A stretch of DNA of 64,000 bases from Odobenus rosmarus divergens (GCF_000321225.1 NW_004451878.1:446410-510409); one strand, 5' to 3'; positions 44,866 to 56,048 are shown, numbered from the stretch's first letter. The notes: generated by a model not told the origin, from the sequence alone. Numbers and translations are program-made.

Positions 44866-45260
44866 AAAAGAATACTGGACTCAAAGTAGACGGGACTATG
44901 GAGAATCCAACTTCTAGTCCTCACCCTGCCACTAACTAGCAGGGATCTTCCTGCTGAGGTCTCAGTTAGACCATACCTGAATGTCTATGTTTGTTTGTTT
45001 CTTTTTTTCTTAACGATTTTATTTATTATTTGAGAGAGAGCACAAGTGGGCGGAGGGGCAGAGGAAGAGAGAGAAACAGACTCCCCGCTGAGCAGGGAGC
45101 CAAGTGCGGGGCTCGATCCAAGGACCCTGGGATCATGACCTGAGCCAAAGGCAGACGCTTAACTGACTGAGCCACCCAGGTGCCCCTGAATGTCTATGTT
45201 TCTAAAGCTCTGACTGTCATTACCAGTAATTGACGAATTCTTTCATTCATTCACTCAACA
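44866..45260 (+). mobile_element. MIR SINE fragment interrupted by a Can-SINE
   Basis: The MIR head and body at 44,866-44,975 ('actggactcaaagtagacgg', 'caccctgccactaactagc') are cut by the Can-SINE at 44,993-45,184. Only a short, weak continuation follows the insertion. Confidence 0.6.
44993..45184 (-). mobile_element. Can-SINE (SINEC) with 17-bp target-site duplication
   Basis: Complete element ending 'gagccacccaggtgcc'. CCTGAATGTCTATGTTT is duplicated exactly at 44,976-44,992 and 45,185-45,201. Confidence 0.97.
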
Positions 45261-45404
45261 AATACTCATTGAGTGCTTGCGATGAATAGGTCCTATAGAC
45301 ATTACAGAGAATCACAAGGACATGGGGTGAGGGCTAAGGTAAGAAATATATAAATAAACAGTAGATAAGGCCCTGCCCTCATGGAACTTACAGTCTAATG
45401 GGAG
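45230..45404 (+). repeat. Ancient interspersed repeat, MIR/L2 class
   Basis: The strings 'tactcattgagtgcttgcg', 'ggccctgccctcatggaac' and 'ttacagtctaatgggag' belong to the family noted at 2,080. Confidence 0.65.
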
Positions 45405-45707
45405 TGTTACAGACTGAATTGTGTCTCCTTAAAGCTTATAGTCTGACAGGACTGGTGTCCTTCTAAGAAGAGGAAGAGACACCAGATCTTTCTCTCTCTC
45501 CATGCACACACAGATAGGAGGCCATGTGAGGATGCTGTGAGAAGGTTGCCATCTGCAAGCCAGGAAGAGACACTGCACCAGAAACCAACCCTGTTGACAC
45601 CTTGATTTTGGACTCGCCAGCCTCCAGGACTGTAAGAAAATGAGTTTCTGTTATTTAAGTGACCTAGTCTGTAGTATTTGTTATAGTGGCTGGAACAGAC
45701 TAATACA
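45405..45707 (+). mobile_element. MLT1-type MaLR LTR (solo, internally shortened)
   Basis: It starts 'tgttacagactgaattgtgtc' and ends 'ggaacagactaataca'. Typical internal strings are 'aagaagaggaagagacacc' and 'ccttgattttggactcgcc'. It is about 300 bp, shorter than the copies at 4,779 and 28,851, with part of the region after 'tccttaaagcttatag' missing. Confidence 0.88.
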
Positions 45708-46325
45708 TTGGGGAGAAGGGAAAGGCATGGTGCTATGGAGTTCAGGTTGAGGTGCTTTGCCCAGTCTAGGGGATGAGGAAGGTTTCCCAGAGGACCTGAC
45801 CCCTAAAAGGTTAGGAGAACTAGCAGGGGAAAGGCAGGAGGTAGAGGGGAGTTCCCAGGACAGGACACTCACACGTGTGAAGACCTGCAGGTTAAGAGGA
45901 GTTCAGTTGGGGGAGCCAAACACACTTCCTTGTGGATGGAGCCTGAAGTGTCAGAGGAAGAGGGTAGCAAGAGTGGGGCTGAGAAGGTAAGGGGAGCCAG
46001 GTGGGGGAGGTTTCAGAAGCAAACATGTCTCTGAAGATTTCAAAGGCCAAGGAGCTGCCACACCTTTTGAAACTTTGGGTTCACCCCATTGATACTTCTG
46101 ATTCTGCTGGAAAAAGTGCCAGCTTGATTTCTGCAGGCACAAAGTAGTCGTCTGCTTTTCTTGCCTCCCTAACCAGTGAAGTCCTTCTTTGTGTGTTTGC
46201 ATAGGTCCCTTGTGGAAATGCTTTGCTTTTTCATCCCTAAGCTTCCTCCTTGCCTTTCGAAGCATCTTCTGGGACAGCCTCTTCTTCACGTGTTTGCCTT
46301 CAGTTCTGTGAAATTCCTTTGCTTT
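45708..46325. other. Noncoding stretch, no gene recognised
   Basis: G/A-rich DNA at 45,710-46,010 resembles the unnamed repeat of 2,480-2,870 ('ggttaggagaactagcagg'). The 112-codon minus frame at 45,951-46,289 has no domain. Confidence 0.4.
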
Positions 46326-46329
46326 TTGT

Positions 46330-46605
46330 TAGTAATTGCTAGTGCTTATTGAGTTAGCTAATGCCAACCACGTACCAAGCACTGTTTTAAGGGCTTTCTG
46401 TGTATCAGCAGCTTTTATTTAATCCTCACAACAACCCTCTGAAATAGATTCTGTTAACTCCAGTTTATGGAAAAGGAAACTGAGCACAGAGAAATTAAGA
46501 CACTTGCCCAGGGCCACTCAGCTAAATGAAGAAGCTAGGATTAAAACCAGCACAGTGTAGCTTGGATGTCCATACTTTTAACTACTACTATGCTCTATTG
46601 TTTTT
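46330..46605 (-). mobile_element. MIR SINE, near full length
   Basis: Reverse MIR order: 'cgtaccaagcactgttttaag', 'atttaatcctcacaacaacc', 'gaaactgagcacagagaaatt' and 'aagacacttgcccagggcc'. Confidence 0.88.
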
Positions 46606-46898
46606 TGCAAAAAAAAAACAGATGGAGAAACTGGGGTCACCTAGGTTCTCACGGCTAGTTGAAGTGCTGGGGCTGTTTCTGATTCCAGAGCCTATGCTCT
46701 TAACCTCTTGAAGGAATGGAGAAGCAGCTGCTGGCTTTGAGAGTGACTCAGGAAGTAAGCTAGATAGAACGATTGTGGAGTAGTTGAGGAATAAGGGAGA
46801 GAGATGGAGAGAAGCAGGAAATTGGGGTCACACTCAGGTTTCTGGGTAAACCGTACAACCAAACCTTTGTTATTTTGTGCCACTTTATTGATTTCTTT

Positions 46899-47100
46899 TT
46901 TTTTTTTTTAAAGATTTTATTTGTTTATTTGACAGAGAGAGAGAGACAGTGAGAGCAGGAACACAAGCAGGGGGAGTGGGAGAGGGAGAAGCAGGCTTCC
47001 CACCGAGCAGGGAGCCCGATGTGGGGCTCGATCCCAGGACCCCTGGATCATGACCCGGGCCGAAGGCAGACGCTTAACGACTGAGCCACCCAGGCGCCCC
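46899..47100 (-). mobile_element. Can-SINE (SINEC) with 18-bp target-site duplication
   Basis: Complete element from the T-run to 'gagccacccaggcgcccc'. CACTTTATTGATTTCTTT is duplicated exactly at 46,881-46,898 and 47,101-47,118, the longest duplication in the window. Confidence 0.97.
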
Positions 47101-47118
47101 CACTTTATTGATTTCTTT

Positions 47119-47500
47119 ACTTATTGTCTCAATCATTGAACAAATGCTTATTCAGAACCTATTCTGTTTCAGGCACTGGGCTGGGAAAGTAGGGAAAGAG
47201 GAGCAGGTAAGTACTGAGAATGACCATGAACCTTACCAGTGCCTTCCCCGTGCCCTCATCTATTGAGCTCAAGGACTTTCAAGGACATTCGAGGGGATGG
47301 AGTTGATATATAAATAAATACAACAAATTATTACGGTGTGATTATATATATCTATCAATATATGTCCATCTACCTATAATGTATTAAAAGGAGGACCGCC
47401 TATCTCTGTCTAAAACAGGTGCGGCATCACTTTGAAGAAGGTGCCATTTGAGCCAGTCATGAAGGATAATGGGAATATCCTAGGAGAGTAGCTGGTTCCT
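47119..47500 (+). repeat. Ancient interspersed repeat, MIR/L2 class, with AT tract
   Basis: The strings 'ttctgtttcaggcactggg' and 'gaccatgaaccttaccagtg' are family-typical. A TATATA/ATCTATC stretch lies at 47,341-47,370. Confidence 0.5.
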
Positions 47501-48105
47501 TGGAGCTTCCCTGGAAAGTATGTCGCAGATCCCCGCATTCTGGGACACAGAGTCGTGGAATTAGATAATATTCACACTGAAAGGAGGCTTAGAGGTCATC
47601 TGGTCCCACCCCATTCATCCACAGGTGGCTAGCTGAGCATGGCCAGGCCTGGGGTGAGGCAAACCGTAAGGGAGCATTTCCTTTCAAGGCCGTGGGAGTG
47701 CGGCCCAGCCCTAATCCCAGCCCTGAAACTGAGGCACAGCTTTACTGGGGTTCCAACAACCAGTCAACGGCCAACAGTACCTTGCAAGAACCACCCCGGC
47801 CCCACCTCCACCCCAGTTTTCTGGGCTTTGTGATTCATGGGTTGTGGGGAGCCAGGCAAATGGAAAAGAAGATGAAGAGGAGTCAAGAAAGTCCCCGTGG
47901 TTTCTGGTTTGTACAACTGAAGAGACAACTCTAAACCTCTACCTCCACCACCCTCAACCACTCTCAAGTTCCCGGCTTCCCCACCCCCAAGTCTTACGGT
48001 TAGAAGTAAGGATGTCTTCCTCGTGGTATCCCTCCCTCTCGTCTCTCTGCTACCCGCTCTCCCAACGCCACACCTCCCCAACATTTATTTCAGCTTCTGA
48101 TTCTC
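47501..48105. other. Noncoding stretch with MIR-like piece
   Basis: The part 47,555-47,640 ('aaaggaggcttagaggtcatc') belongs with the repeats at 15,838 and 17,876. The rest is C-rich and unique-looking; the 148-codon plus frame at 47,844-48,290 has no domain. Confidence 0.4.
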
Positions 48106-48640
48106 TTTTCAGAGAGAATGGCCCCCCAACGAGCGCCTGCGCACGTCCACCGCGGAGGTCACAGGGCTGCAGTTCAACAATCTGCCGGCAGGGGGCAGGC
48201 CTGCCGCGAGTCCGGATCCTGCCCGAGTCTCCCAGCCCCCAGCCCAGTCACAACTCCTTAGAGATGCAAATTGAGAAGCAGCCTTCCTAACCCGAGAGGG
48301 CTGCTAATTCTCTGACGAGTATGCAGATTTCCATCCTGCCTTTGCCTGGGTTTATTTGTTTTACTTTGCAATAAATTTAATACAGACTCCCTGAAGCAGA
48401 GAGGCAGATGGACTATAAACTCTGCATTTTGAGCAGCCTTAGTTACTAGGTTAGTGTGGTTTTTGATCCCTACTTAAATTATATCTATGAAATTTGACAT
48501 GGATTTGGGTCTGGGGTTTGCTGGCTCCTTGGTGCTCTGGAGCTGCTTCTAGGGGATTTACAAGGGTTGATTTGATTATTGGGACTTTAATTTCTCACAG
48601 AGGCCAACGAGCGGGCTGGGAAGCCTGGCTGGGGTATAAC
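48106..48640. promoter_or_regulatory. Candidate conserved noncoding element beside a small CpG cluster
   Basis: A short CpG-rich piece (about 48,120-48,235, 'gagcgcctgcgcacgtcc') is followed by a long repeat-free AT-rich block. This block contains 'ttactttgcaataaatttaat' and 'gagtatgcagatttcc'. The pairing may mark an alternative promoter or enhancer; this is inference. Confidence 0.35.
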
Positions 48641-50078
48641 AAGAAGATGGGAAAGTGAGAAGTTGGGTTGCTACCTGCCCCAGTGTAGGCGGGGTCAGTA
48701 TTGTTTTCCCACGGCCATGGCAGGGCCCTAAGTCAGACACACTAGGGATCGTGAGCGCTGCCCCCGCCTCCCCGGAGTGGGGGTGGGGGGAGTCTTGCAG
48801 CAGAAAGTGCCCACAAGAAGCTCAGAGTCCAAGAAAAAAAATCAGACACACATATGGGGCAGACATAACTAAAACATCTATAAAGAAGCATTAACAAGAC
48901 CAGTACAAATTGGCATTGTATAACAATGTAAATTGGACATGAGGGGCCGTGGCAGAGGGGAGAAAACTGCTACTCACCCCTCCTATTAACACCTCTGCCT
49001 CACGCTACAATGTGCAGCCTTCCCCCCTTCCTGGCTCCCTTTCACAGACCACTGAAGAAAGGAAGGCCTAAGGAGCTAGGAGTATGATGAGCTGGGTTCT
49101 TGTCCCAGCTTCATGGGGTGCTTCTTTGTTCAAAATTTGAGTAATACGTTTAATTTCTCCGAAACTCATTTTCCCTATCTGTGAAGTTGGAATCGTGTGG
49201 GAGGGGCTCGTGCCCTGCGACAGTCGTGAGGTATCACTGAGGAGAGTAGGAAGCCCTCGGGGCAGAGGGAATTTCAGTGAGACCTCTACCTGTCCTCTAC
49301 CTGTGCCTAAAACCTGTCAGTGTGACCTAGGCTTGGGGGATGGGCTGGGCCCCAAAGGCAGACAAGGTGTGGGGGCTAGCTCTCTAACTTGGTCCTGCTC
49401 GCCTGCACAGGAAACCTGCCAGCAGAGAAGGACTGGCCAGGGCACCAGGGAAGGTTCCAGCAGCAGCAGATTCCAGGACTCTTGTGCAGACTTCTGAGGG
49501 CCTGGGTCACCCGGGCAGGGGGAGTGGGAGATGGGCAGGGAGGTGGGGCCGCAGCCTCATCTCACCCCAAGGGAAATCCTAGAGCGGATCCCAGAGACCA
49601 AGGAATGAGGGCCCCTCTTCCTTCGCCTCCCTTCTCTGCACCTCTACATCCTTAGAGGCTGGAGCAGGAAAGGAAACTTGAGGGGACACTAGAAGGAAGG
49701 TGTTGGAAGAGCTGAAAAAGCAAAGGTTTGGGCATCACGAGAGTAAAGCAGCAAAAGGAAGGAAGAGGGCAGATCCAGGAGGAAAGGAAGAAGCCAAGGA
49801 CATGCCACTGTTGGCTCCTTGCGAGTAGGGAAGAGTCACCAGGAGAAGGGAGGAGAAAAGAGGAGCAGAGTAGAACTAGAGAAAGGAAACAGCCAGGCTT
49901 CCCTCGAGGAGGGGGTGGCGGCAGGGGACGTGGAGGCTGAGAGGAAATGGAAATGAGGGGCTTGGTCACCATGGAGAGAGAAGCTGGAAGCTTGGCAGCA
50001 GTTTGTCTATTAAGAGGAAAGGAGAGGACTCAAAGAAGCTGTGGGTGTGTCTACACACACAACCAAATTGGAAAATAA
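48641..50078. other. Noncoding stretch; includes a MIR and a duplicated source segment
   Basis: A MIR-like piece is at about 49,080-49,200 ('gagctgggttcttgtccc', 'ttccctatctgtgaagttgg'). The segment 49,706-49,800 recurs exactly beside the assembly gap at 53,890-53,984. The DNA at 49,660-49,950 is purine-rich. Short frames have no domain. Confidence 0.5.
49706..49800 (+). repeat. Source copy of a 95-bp segment repeated next to the gap
   Basis: These 95 bases are identical, in the same orientation, to 53,890-53,984. Here they sit in continuous sequence with no flanking disruption, so this is taken as the original location. Confidence 0.95.
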
Positions 50079-50079
50079 C

Positions 50080-50280
50080 TAGCTGAATTCAGCCCAAAGC
50101 AGGGCATGGAGGGGGAAGGGGAAGAAAAAACTGGCTAAATTCTCTCCAAAAATGACAAAACTCTCCCCCCTCGCCCCCTTCTCCAGCCTACCTGCCCCGC
50201 TCCTGGCCCCAATAATGCACTGAATTAAAACTATTAGCAGTCAAGATTTCGTTAAACGAATTTTGGGGGCTTCCCGCCCC
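50080..50280. promoter_or_regulatory. Candidate conserved noncoding element
   Basis: Repeat-free. The strings 'aattggaaaataactagctg', 'tgaattaaaactattagcag' and 'tttcgttaaacgaattttgg' are present; TTCGTTAAACGAA is a 13-base inverted repeat (6-bp arms). Inference only. Confidence 0.28.
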
Positions 50281-51607
50281 CCACCCAGATGCAGTCCCAT
50301 GATTTGTGTTGTGCAAGGGAAAGAGAAACTAAATCCCGCAGCAGAGACAGAGGAAGGAGACAGTGGTGGGGTGGCAAGGAGGGGCATGGGTGCATGCCTG
50401 AGCAAGGATAAACAGTCAGACACCTTGGTCTTCATAGCAGCTCCTGCAGCAGGATGAAATCCAGCAAGTACGTGCCACAAGGCCAAGAGGATGACCACAC
50501 AAGCCCCCCAGAATCGTGGCAGGGACAGTATTGCCCTGAGGCCCATCGTCAGTCAGGCTTCTGCTGACCCTGGGCTTCAGAAGAGCCCGCACTGGCTCTC
50601 CTCCAGGGGCACCCTCCCTAGGGGCGCAAGGCAGGAGCCTTGCTCCCCCTTCTAGGTCACACTCCAGGTACCCAGGCCAGGCCAGGGTGGCTGTTGGGGC
50701 AAGGAAGGGAGTGCAGTGGGGGGTAAGCCCCCACACAGAGGGTGTGGACAGACTTGGGGAGTGGGGACACCAGCCTCAAGGCTCCTCACAGTGCAGAACA
50801 GTGCCTGTGACAGGAATGGGGGAGGGGTGCTGGGCCAGGGCCTCCACTTGCACCCTTGCCTTAGCCAGGGAATGTTAGCAGCTGTCCTGAGCAGAGGAGA
50901 GCCTGGCTTCCCAGCTGGAGGTCAGGACACTGAAAAAAGTAAGGAATCCAAGATTGCTATAGGATAGAAGGTCAAAGGGCAAAGGGAGTGAGAGGGACAA
51001 CCAAACCCTGGACATGTGTGGCAGTGGAGAGTGCAGAAAAAGAACCACAGCATATCTCCTGTAATATCTGGTACGTACTCATACTAAAAATCACCCATTG
51101 TTTATCCTAAATTCAAATTTGACTGGTGTTCCTGTGTTCCATCTGCCACGGCTCCCTGGAGACAGAGGGGTTGGAGTGGTGGCCACGAGGCATTACCACA
51201 AGGTCAAAATCTTCCTAGAGCTAAAACATGCCAGAGAACCTTAACCATTCCAGAGTCAGACTAGCACGTTCCAGTTATGGATGGGGTTGTGAAAAGCATG
51301 GTCATTTTCAAAGGCCCTGGGCTAAGTGGAGAGAAAGACCAAATCCTCTTATCTCTACCAATGACTTTAAGGTAGAACCAGAATCAGGGTAAGATACAAG
51401 CCAGGGAATCTCTCTTCTGCACCCACTGGAATCCCAGAGGTTAGCTAAATCTAAAGCGATAAGGAAGAATTTCCTCCACTGGCCACCGTCCTTCATGTTG
51501 AAAAAAAGGGACACTCTCAGCAAAAGAAGACTGAACGAACACTTTTTCCAAGTACTTTATAGTTTACACAATTCTATGCTATTTTTCTGATCTAACCTAA
51601 AAGTCTC
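50281..51607. other. Noncoding stretch, no gene recognised
   Basis: Frames occur on both strands between 50,241 and 50,967 without domains. No named repeat is recognised. Confidence 0.4.
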
Positions 51608-51684
51608 CTAGTGCAACTGATACTTTTGATTTTCAGAAACTAACCTCTCAGATGTTACATTCCAGGAGGAAAATAAATAAAGAA
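51608..51684 (+). repeat. Source copy of a 77-bp segment repeated next to the gap
   Basis: These 77 bases are identical, in the same orientation, to 53,816-53,892. The flanks here are continuous, so this is taken as the original location. Confidence 0.95.
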
Positions 51685-52665
51685 ATATGTAAATCAATAA
51701 TAACCCTACATTAATTTTGAACTCAGTTATGAACATAGAAGCAAAAAAAAAAAAAAATCAGTGGTTGCCAAATGAAAAAGGACAAACTCAAAGGAGGGTT
51801 CTTCTTTTTTTTAATCCAAAAAACTTTTACAGTGGTGTAATAAGCAATAGAGAATAAAATAAAATTAAAACAATAATAATAAAAAAGCATACCCAGCAGT
51901 GTCCTGTTAAATAATTGGATGAGATTCATCAGGGCAGCAACTGGTGCTGAGTGTTTTTTAATTTTCTCCCTGCTGGATATTCTCCTCTCATGGAGTCAAC
52001 AAATAGATTAACTACTTGTCAGAGACAGGGCCTTCACAGAGTAAAATTGAATTCTTCAGTATTTATTTTCCTCTTCATACCTCCTCCCCAAAGAGGAATA
52101 TCTGGTCAGTTTTTTAAAGACCCCCCAAATCTAGAAATGATTAATTCTGTCCATGAGGATCACGTGATTATATCATGCAAAGAGTTAATTCCACCACGGT
52201 GCATACTGGATTCAATAAGAGGGTTTAATAAGATTTACTAATTGCCTCTCCTTATGAAGGAATCAACTTTGCAAGGGCAGACCCAATACTTTAACGAAGG
52301 CAAGTGAAGGCCAGATGGCACCATGGTGCTTTCAACAAATCAAGGTTTCACAGAGATCGGAATCCAGAACAGTGGGCCCCCAGCACTAGGTGAACTGTGT
52401 AAAAAAGAACCCATAACTAAGCAGTCAGCGCTACACGCTCTTCCCTACAGCAGCAATTTAGCCTCAGAAAAATGATATTATGGTTCAAACTGGGCTAATA
52501 TTATTGACTTAAAAATTTTTTTTCATTTTAGAATTTTGTTAGCATTTAATTCATTCTTAGTTGTAAAAAAAACCTATAAACATAGGAGAGTCATTTTTGT
52601 TTGTACCTTTGAGGTTATATTACCATACAAATAATTCAGGTCCAAATTAGATGTCTGAGAGAATA
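51685..52665. other. Noncoding stretch, AT-rich
   Basis: A-runs lie near 51,745 and AATAAT units near 51,862-51,885. The block 51,940-52,260 is repeat-free and may be conserved. No exon is supported. Confidence 0.4.
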
Positions 52666-52669
52666 TTTT

Positions 52670-53130
52670 TCTTCTTTGAAATCAAATATGAGGACCAATG
52701 ATAGAGTGGAAAAACTTTGGACTTTTTAGGCCTGATCTGGGGCCTGATCCTGACATAATCCACGGGGCAACTTGGGCCAGTACGACTCCGTTTGAGCTCT
52801 AAAACAGGAGTTATCTATGTAACTTTTCACTTTCTCAGGGATGCTCTGAGGATCAAATGAGCTAATGAATGTGGAATAACTTTTTTTTTTTAACATTTTA
52901 TTTATTTATTTGACAGAGAGAGACACAGCGAGAGAGGGAACACAAGCAGGGGGAGTGGGAGAGGGAGAAGCAGGCTCCCCGCAGAGCAGGGAGCCCGATG
53001 CGGGGCTCGATCCCAGGACCCTGGGGTCATGACCTGAGCCAAAAGCAGATGCTTAACAACTGAGCCACCCAGGCTCCCCTGGAATAACTATTTTTAAAAA
53101 AAGTATTGCTCAAAGCATTGTGGAAAGTAT
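52670..53130 (+). mobile_element. MIR SINE interrupted by a Can-SINE
   Basis: The MIR body at 52,690-52,880 ('gctctgaggatcaaatgagc' and 'taatgaatgtggaataac') is split by the Can-SINE at 52,882-53,079. The end resumes at about 53,080-53,125 ('gctcaaagcattgtgg'). Confidence 0.7.
52882..53079 (-). mobile_element. Can-SINE (SINEC) with 10-bp target-site duplication
   Basis: Complete element ending 'gagccacccaggctcccc'. TGGAATAACT is duplicated at 52,872-52,881 and 53,080-53,089, showing insertion into the older MIR. Confidence 0.96.
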
Positions 53131-53693
53131 TTTCCCATAGCATCCTAAGAAAGGGTAAGCAGTCTAATATGAGATGGGTAGTTCTTGGATTTGCCTGCTT
53201 AACTCCATGAGCTTAAAAGAGTTGTCATTTCCATTATGATTAACCTAAGAAGGCTCCATGGAAGAGAAGGAAGGAGAGAGAAGAGGGAGCATGCATAGGG
53301 CCTACTGGTACCTTGCCTAGCTCGTTGACACTGCGGACTGTTTGTCCATCTTGTGTTCCATAATGGTGTTCACAGACTTGGCCATTCTACCCATGCCCAG
53401 CTCTGCTTTCTTTGTCCTCCTGCCTTCTGGGATCCCCTTCTGGCTTCGTCTGGGAAATGAGACAGAAACGATATTACTTAATAGTGTCTGGGGAAGAGAG
53501 TTGTCAATTTTTCCTGCGCTGGCCTTCACCCAACTTTCCAACCAGCAATATTGCAATCAAGGTTGGACCCACCTAAGGAAAGTCTAGGCACTGTCAGATC
53601 AGATTAATCGGAAGTTCCAGGCACTGATCTCTGAAGGAGAGGAAACAGAGGTAGAGGGGGCTGGGTGCCTGTTGGCGCCAACTCAGCATGTAT
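53131..53693. other. Noncoding stretch, no gene recognised
   Basis: Opposed frames at 53,317-53,587 have no domain. It leads directly into the duplicated segment at the gap. Confidence 0.4.
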
Positions 53694-53817
53694 ATTTTGG
53701 AAGGTAGATGCAAATACATATTAGTGACATCTTAGTAAAGAATTTAGATACTAGTAGCTCCTGCACTGCAGTAGCATTTTCAGAATCAGGATTTGACGCC
53801 AAATGTAGGAGGCTGCT
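53694..53817 (+). repeat. Left copy of a 124-bp direct repeat bracketing the gap
   Basis: These 124 bases are identical to 54,035-54,158. At the right end the sequence switches abruptly into a copy of 51,608-51,684, sharing only CT at the joint. Confidence 0.97.
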
Positions 53818-53984
53818 AGTGCAACTGATACTTTTGATTTTCAGAAACTAACCTCTCAGATGTTACATTCCAGGAGGAAAATAAATAAAGAAGAGCTGAA
53901 AAAGCAAAGGTTTGGGCATCACGAGAGTAAAGCAGCAAAAGGAAGGAAGAGGGCAGATCCAGGAGGAAAGGAAGAAGCCAAGGA
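53816..53984 (+). other. Patchwork of two transplanted local segments
   Basis: Bases 53,816-53,892 equal 51,608-51,684, and bases 53,890-53,984 equal 49,706-49,800. The overlap GAA is shared at the joint. Both copies keep the orientation of their sources but appear in reversed order (nearer source first). The second copy stops exactly at the start of the N run. Confidence 0.97.
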
Positions 53985-54034
53985 NNNNNNNNNNNNNNNN
54001 NNNNNNNNNNNNNNNNNNNNNNNNNNNNNNNNNN
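53985..54034. other. Assembly gap of 50 N
   Basis: A run of exactly 50 N, probably a placeholder of arbitrary or minimum length. Frames that cross it are meaningless. Confidence 0.99.
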
Positions 54035-54158
54035 ATTTTGGAAGGTAGATGCAAATACATATTAGTGACATCTTAGTAAAGAATTTAGATACTAGTAGCT
54101 CCTGCACTGCAGTAGCATTTTCAGAATCAGGATTTGACGCCAAATGTAGGAGGCTGCT
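54035..54158 (+). repeat. Right copy of a 124-bp direct repeat bracketing the gap
   Basis: Identical to 53,694-53,817. After 54,158 it continues into apparently normal unique sequence, so this copy probably shows the true continuation. Confidence 0.97.
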
Positions 54159-54176
54159 CCAATATTGTTTGGTGGG

Positions 54177-54228
54177 GTTTTTTTTTTTGTTTGTTTTTTG
54201 TTTGTTTGTTTTGTTTTGTTTTGAGGTT
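54177..54228. repeat. T-rich/GTTT low-complexity tract
   Basis: A T-run is followed by GTTTG/TTTTG units. It lies within 20 bases of the duplicated segment and could have troubled assembly. Confidence 0.9.
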
Positions 54229-54405
54229 TTTTTGGTATTTTACCCCTTAGCACATGAATTATCAACTGTTTTACCAATAGAAAATAAAACACAATTCCTT
54301 TTTATAAGTAAAAACAAATTAAAAAGTCAACATACAATAGGATACCATTTACAAAAAATTAAGTATCTGAGAACTGGTTTAAAAAGGAGTGTGTAAGACT
54401 TGGAG
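54229..54405. other. Short noncoding stretch before an L1
   Basis: AT-rich DNA; part may be the left end of the following L1 ('caatagaaaataaaacac'). No gene is seen. Confidence 0.4.
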
Positions 54406-55790
54406 AAAATTTTTAAACGCTTTTGAAGAACATAAAAGACCTGAATAAACTCAGGAATCTATCACACTCCGGAAAGGATGACTTAACTCTATACAATGTC
54501 GATGCTCCCTAAATTAACCTGCAAATTGAATCCCTCCCAATCAAAATCTCAATAGATTTGGCTGGGATACAGGGGTGGAAGAACATCTGTCAAACATTCT
54601 AAAATTTATGAGGAAGAATAAAAGTCCACTAATGCTAAGATGGCTTTTTTAAAAAAGCAAAAAGAACAAACACTTAACACTACAAACTGAGAAATATCAC
54701 AGAGCCAGCATTATTAAAACAGTGTGGTACTGGCACAGGAAAAGAGAAACAGGCTGGTGGGATGGAAGAGCGGGTCCAGAAGCAGGCTTATGTGTGCACG
54801 AAAACTTACAGGTGATAAATCTGCCATCATAAATCAAAGGGTGAAAAGATGACTTATTTCATAAATGGTAAAATAAATTTGAATCTCTATCTCATTACTG
54901 AATAAGAAAATAAACTGTATATAGATTCAGTCCCTAAATGTGAAAGGTAAAATCATAAATAATAAAAGAAAATACATGATCATATAGTGTGACCTAGAGG
55001 TGGGAAAAGATTTTGTAAACAAGATTCAAAAGCAACACCGTAAGGAGAAAAATGGATGGATTTTATATCAAAATTAAAGATTTCTATTCGGTGAAGTATA
55101 CCATCAACTGAGTTAACACATAGATGGGTAATGCCTGGAAGAAGACATTTGCACTAACAAATGCTTAGGGAATCCCAACAAATTAGTAAGAAAAAAAGAA
55201 GAAACAACAGAAAAATGAACAAAGTAGGTAAGTAGGTGGAAAGTCTTTTAGGTGAGACTTAATTTCACAAATAATGTGAAAAACACAAAAGAAAGATAAG
55301 ATACCAGTTCACATAGAGTAAATTAGCAAAAAATAGAAAGTCTGATAATACCAAGTGCTGACAAGGATGTGGAGAAACAGGAGGGCTGATAAATGTAAAA
55401 GCTGGTCCAGCTCTCTTAGAGAGCAATTTGGTGGGGCTTATCGAAGTAAAGAATGCACAGAGCCTATGACCCAGCACTGGTACTGGGGGGACACACACCC
55501 TGGAAAAAATCTCACACAGAAGCACAGAATGTCCATCATCTTGCTGATGGCAGAAGCAAAACACTGATGGCAATCTGGGTATCCACCAGCAAGGGAACAG
55601 AAGGGTAGATATGGTAACTACAAATGACGAAACACCATGCAGTGGTAAGAAGGAACGAAATAGATCCACTTAAAGCAACACGGGTAGGTCTCCAAAACAG
55701 AGCTGGCATGGGGAGGGGGGCTGGGGGGAGGACAGATTTATAGCACAATATAATTTATGTATGTTTCTAAAAGACACCAAGCAATACCAC
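54406..55790 (+). mobile_element. L1 LINE fragment, decayed ORF2 end and 3-prime UTR
   Basis: L1 strings in order: 'aaaagacctgaataaactcag', 'ccctcccaatcaaaatctc', 'aaaacagtgtggtactggc', 'agtgctgacaaggatgtgg' and 'ccagcactggtactgggg'. Stops and frameshifts are frequent, and the largest frames are antisense. It is strongly 5-prime truncated. Confidence 0.9.
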
Positions 55791-56048
55791 TTATGTTTCA
55801 AGGATATCTATGCAGGTGGATAAACTTATGGAAGGTGGGTTAGAAGGATACACACTACCGTGGATATTGGGGTGCTCCACCCATACCCCTCTTCAGGGCC
55901 AATGCACCCACCCCAACTGCTGGGAGTATTAGTGCTCAGGCTCAAGGCTGCATCCCTCAGGGGAACTGCCTTACCTAAAGCTATGCCCCTTCTAGGGGAA
56001 GTGGCCATTGGCTGGCTGATGCAAGGATATAAAAGCCTTGACCCTCCA
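55791..56048. other. Noncoding stretch
   Basis: Short region between an L1 and a SINE. The opposed frames at 55,826-56,084 have no domain. Confidence 0.4.

Noticed and set aside
53860..54143. Open frames crossing the N run
   Set aside because: They are built from patchwork copies and unknown bases, so their translations carry no information.
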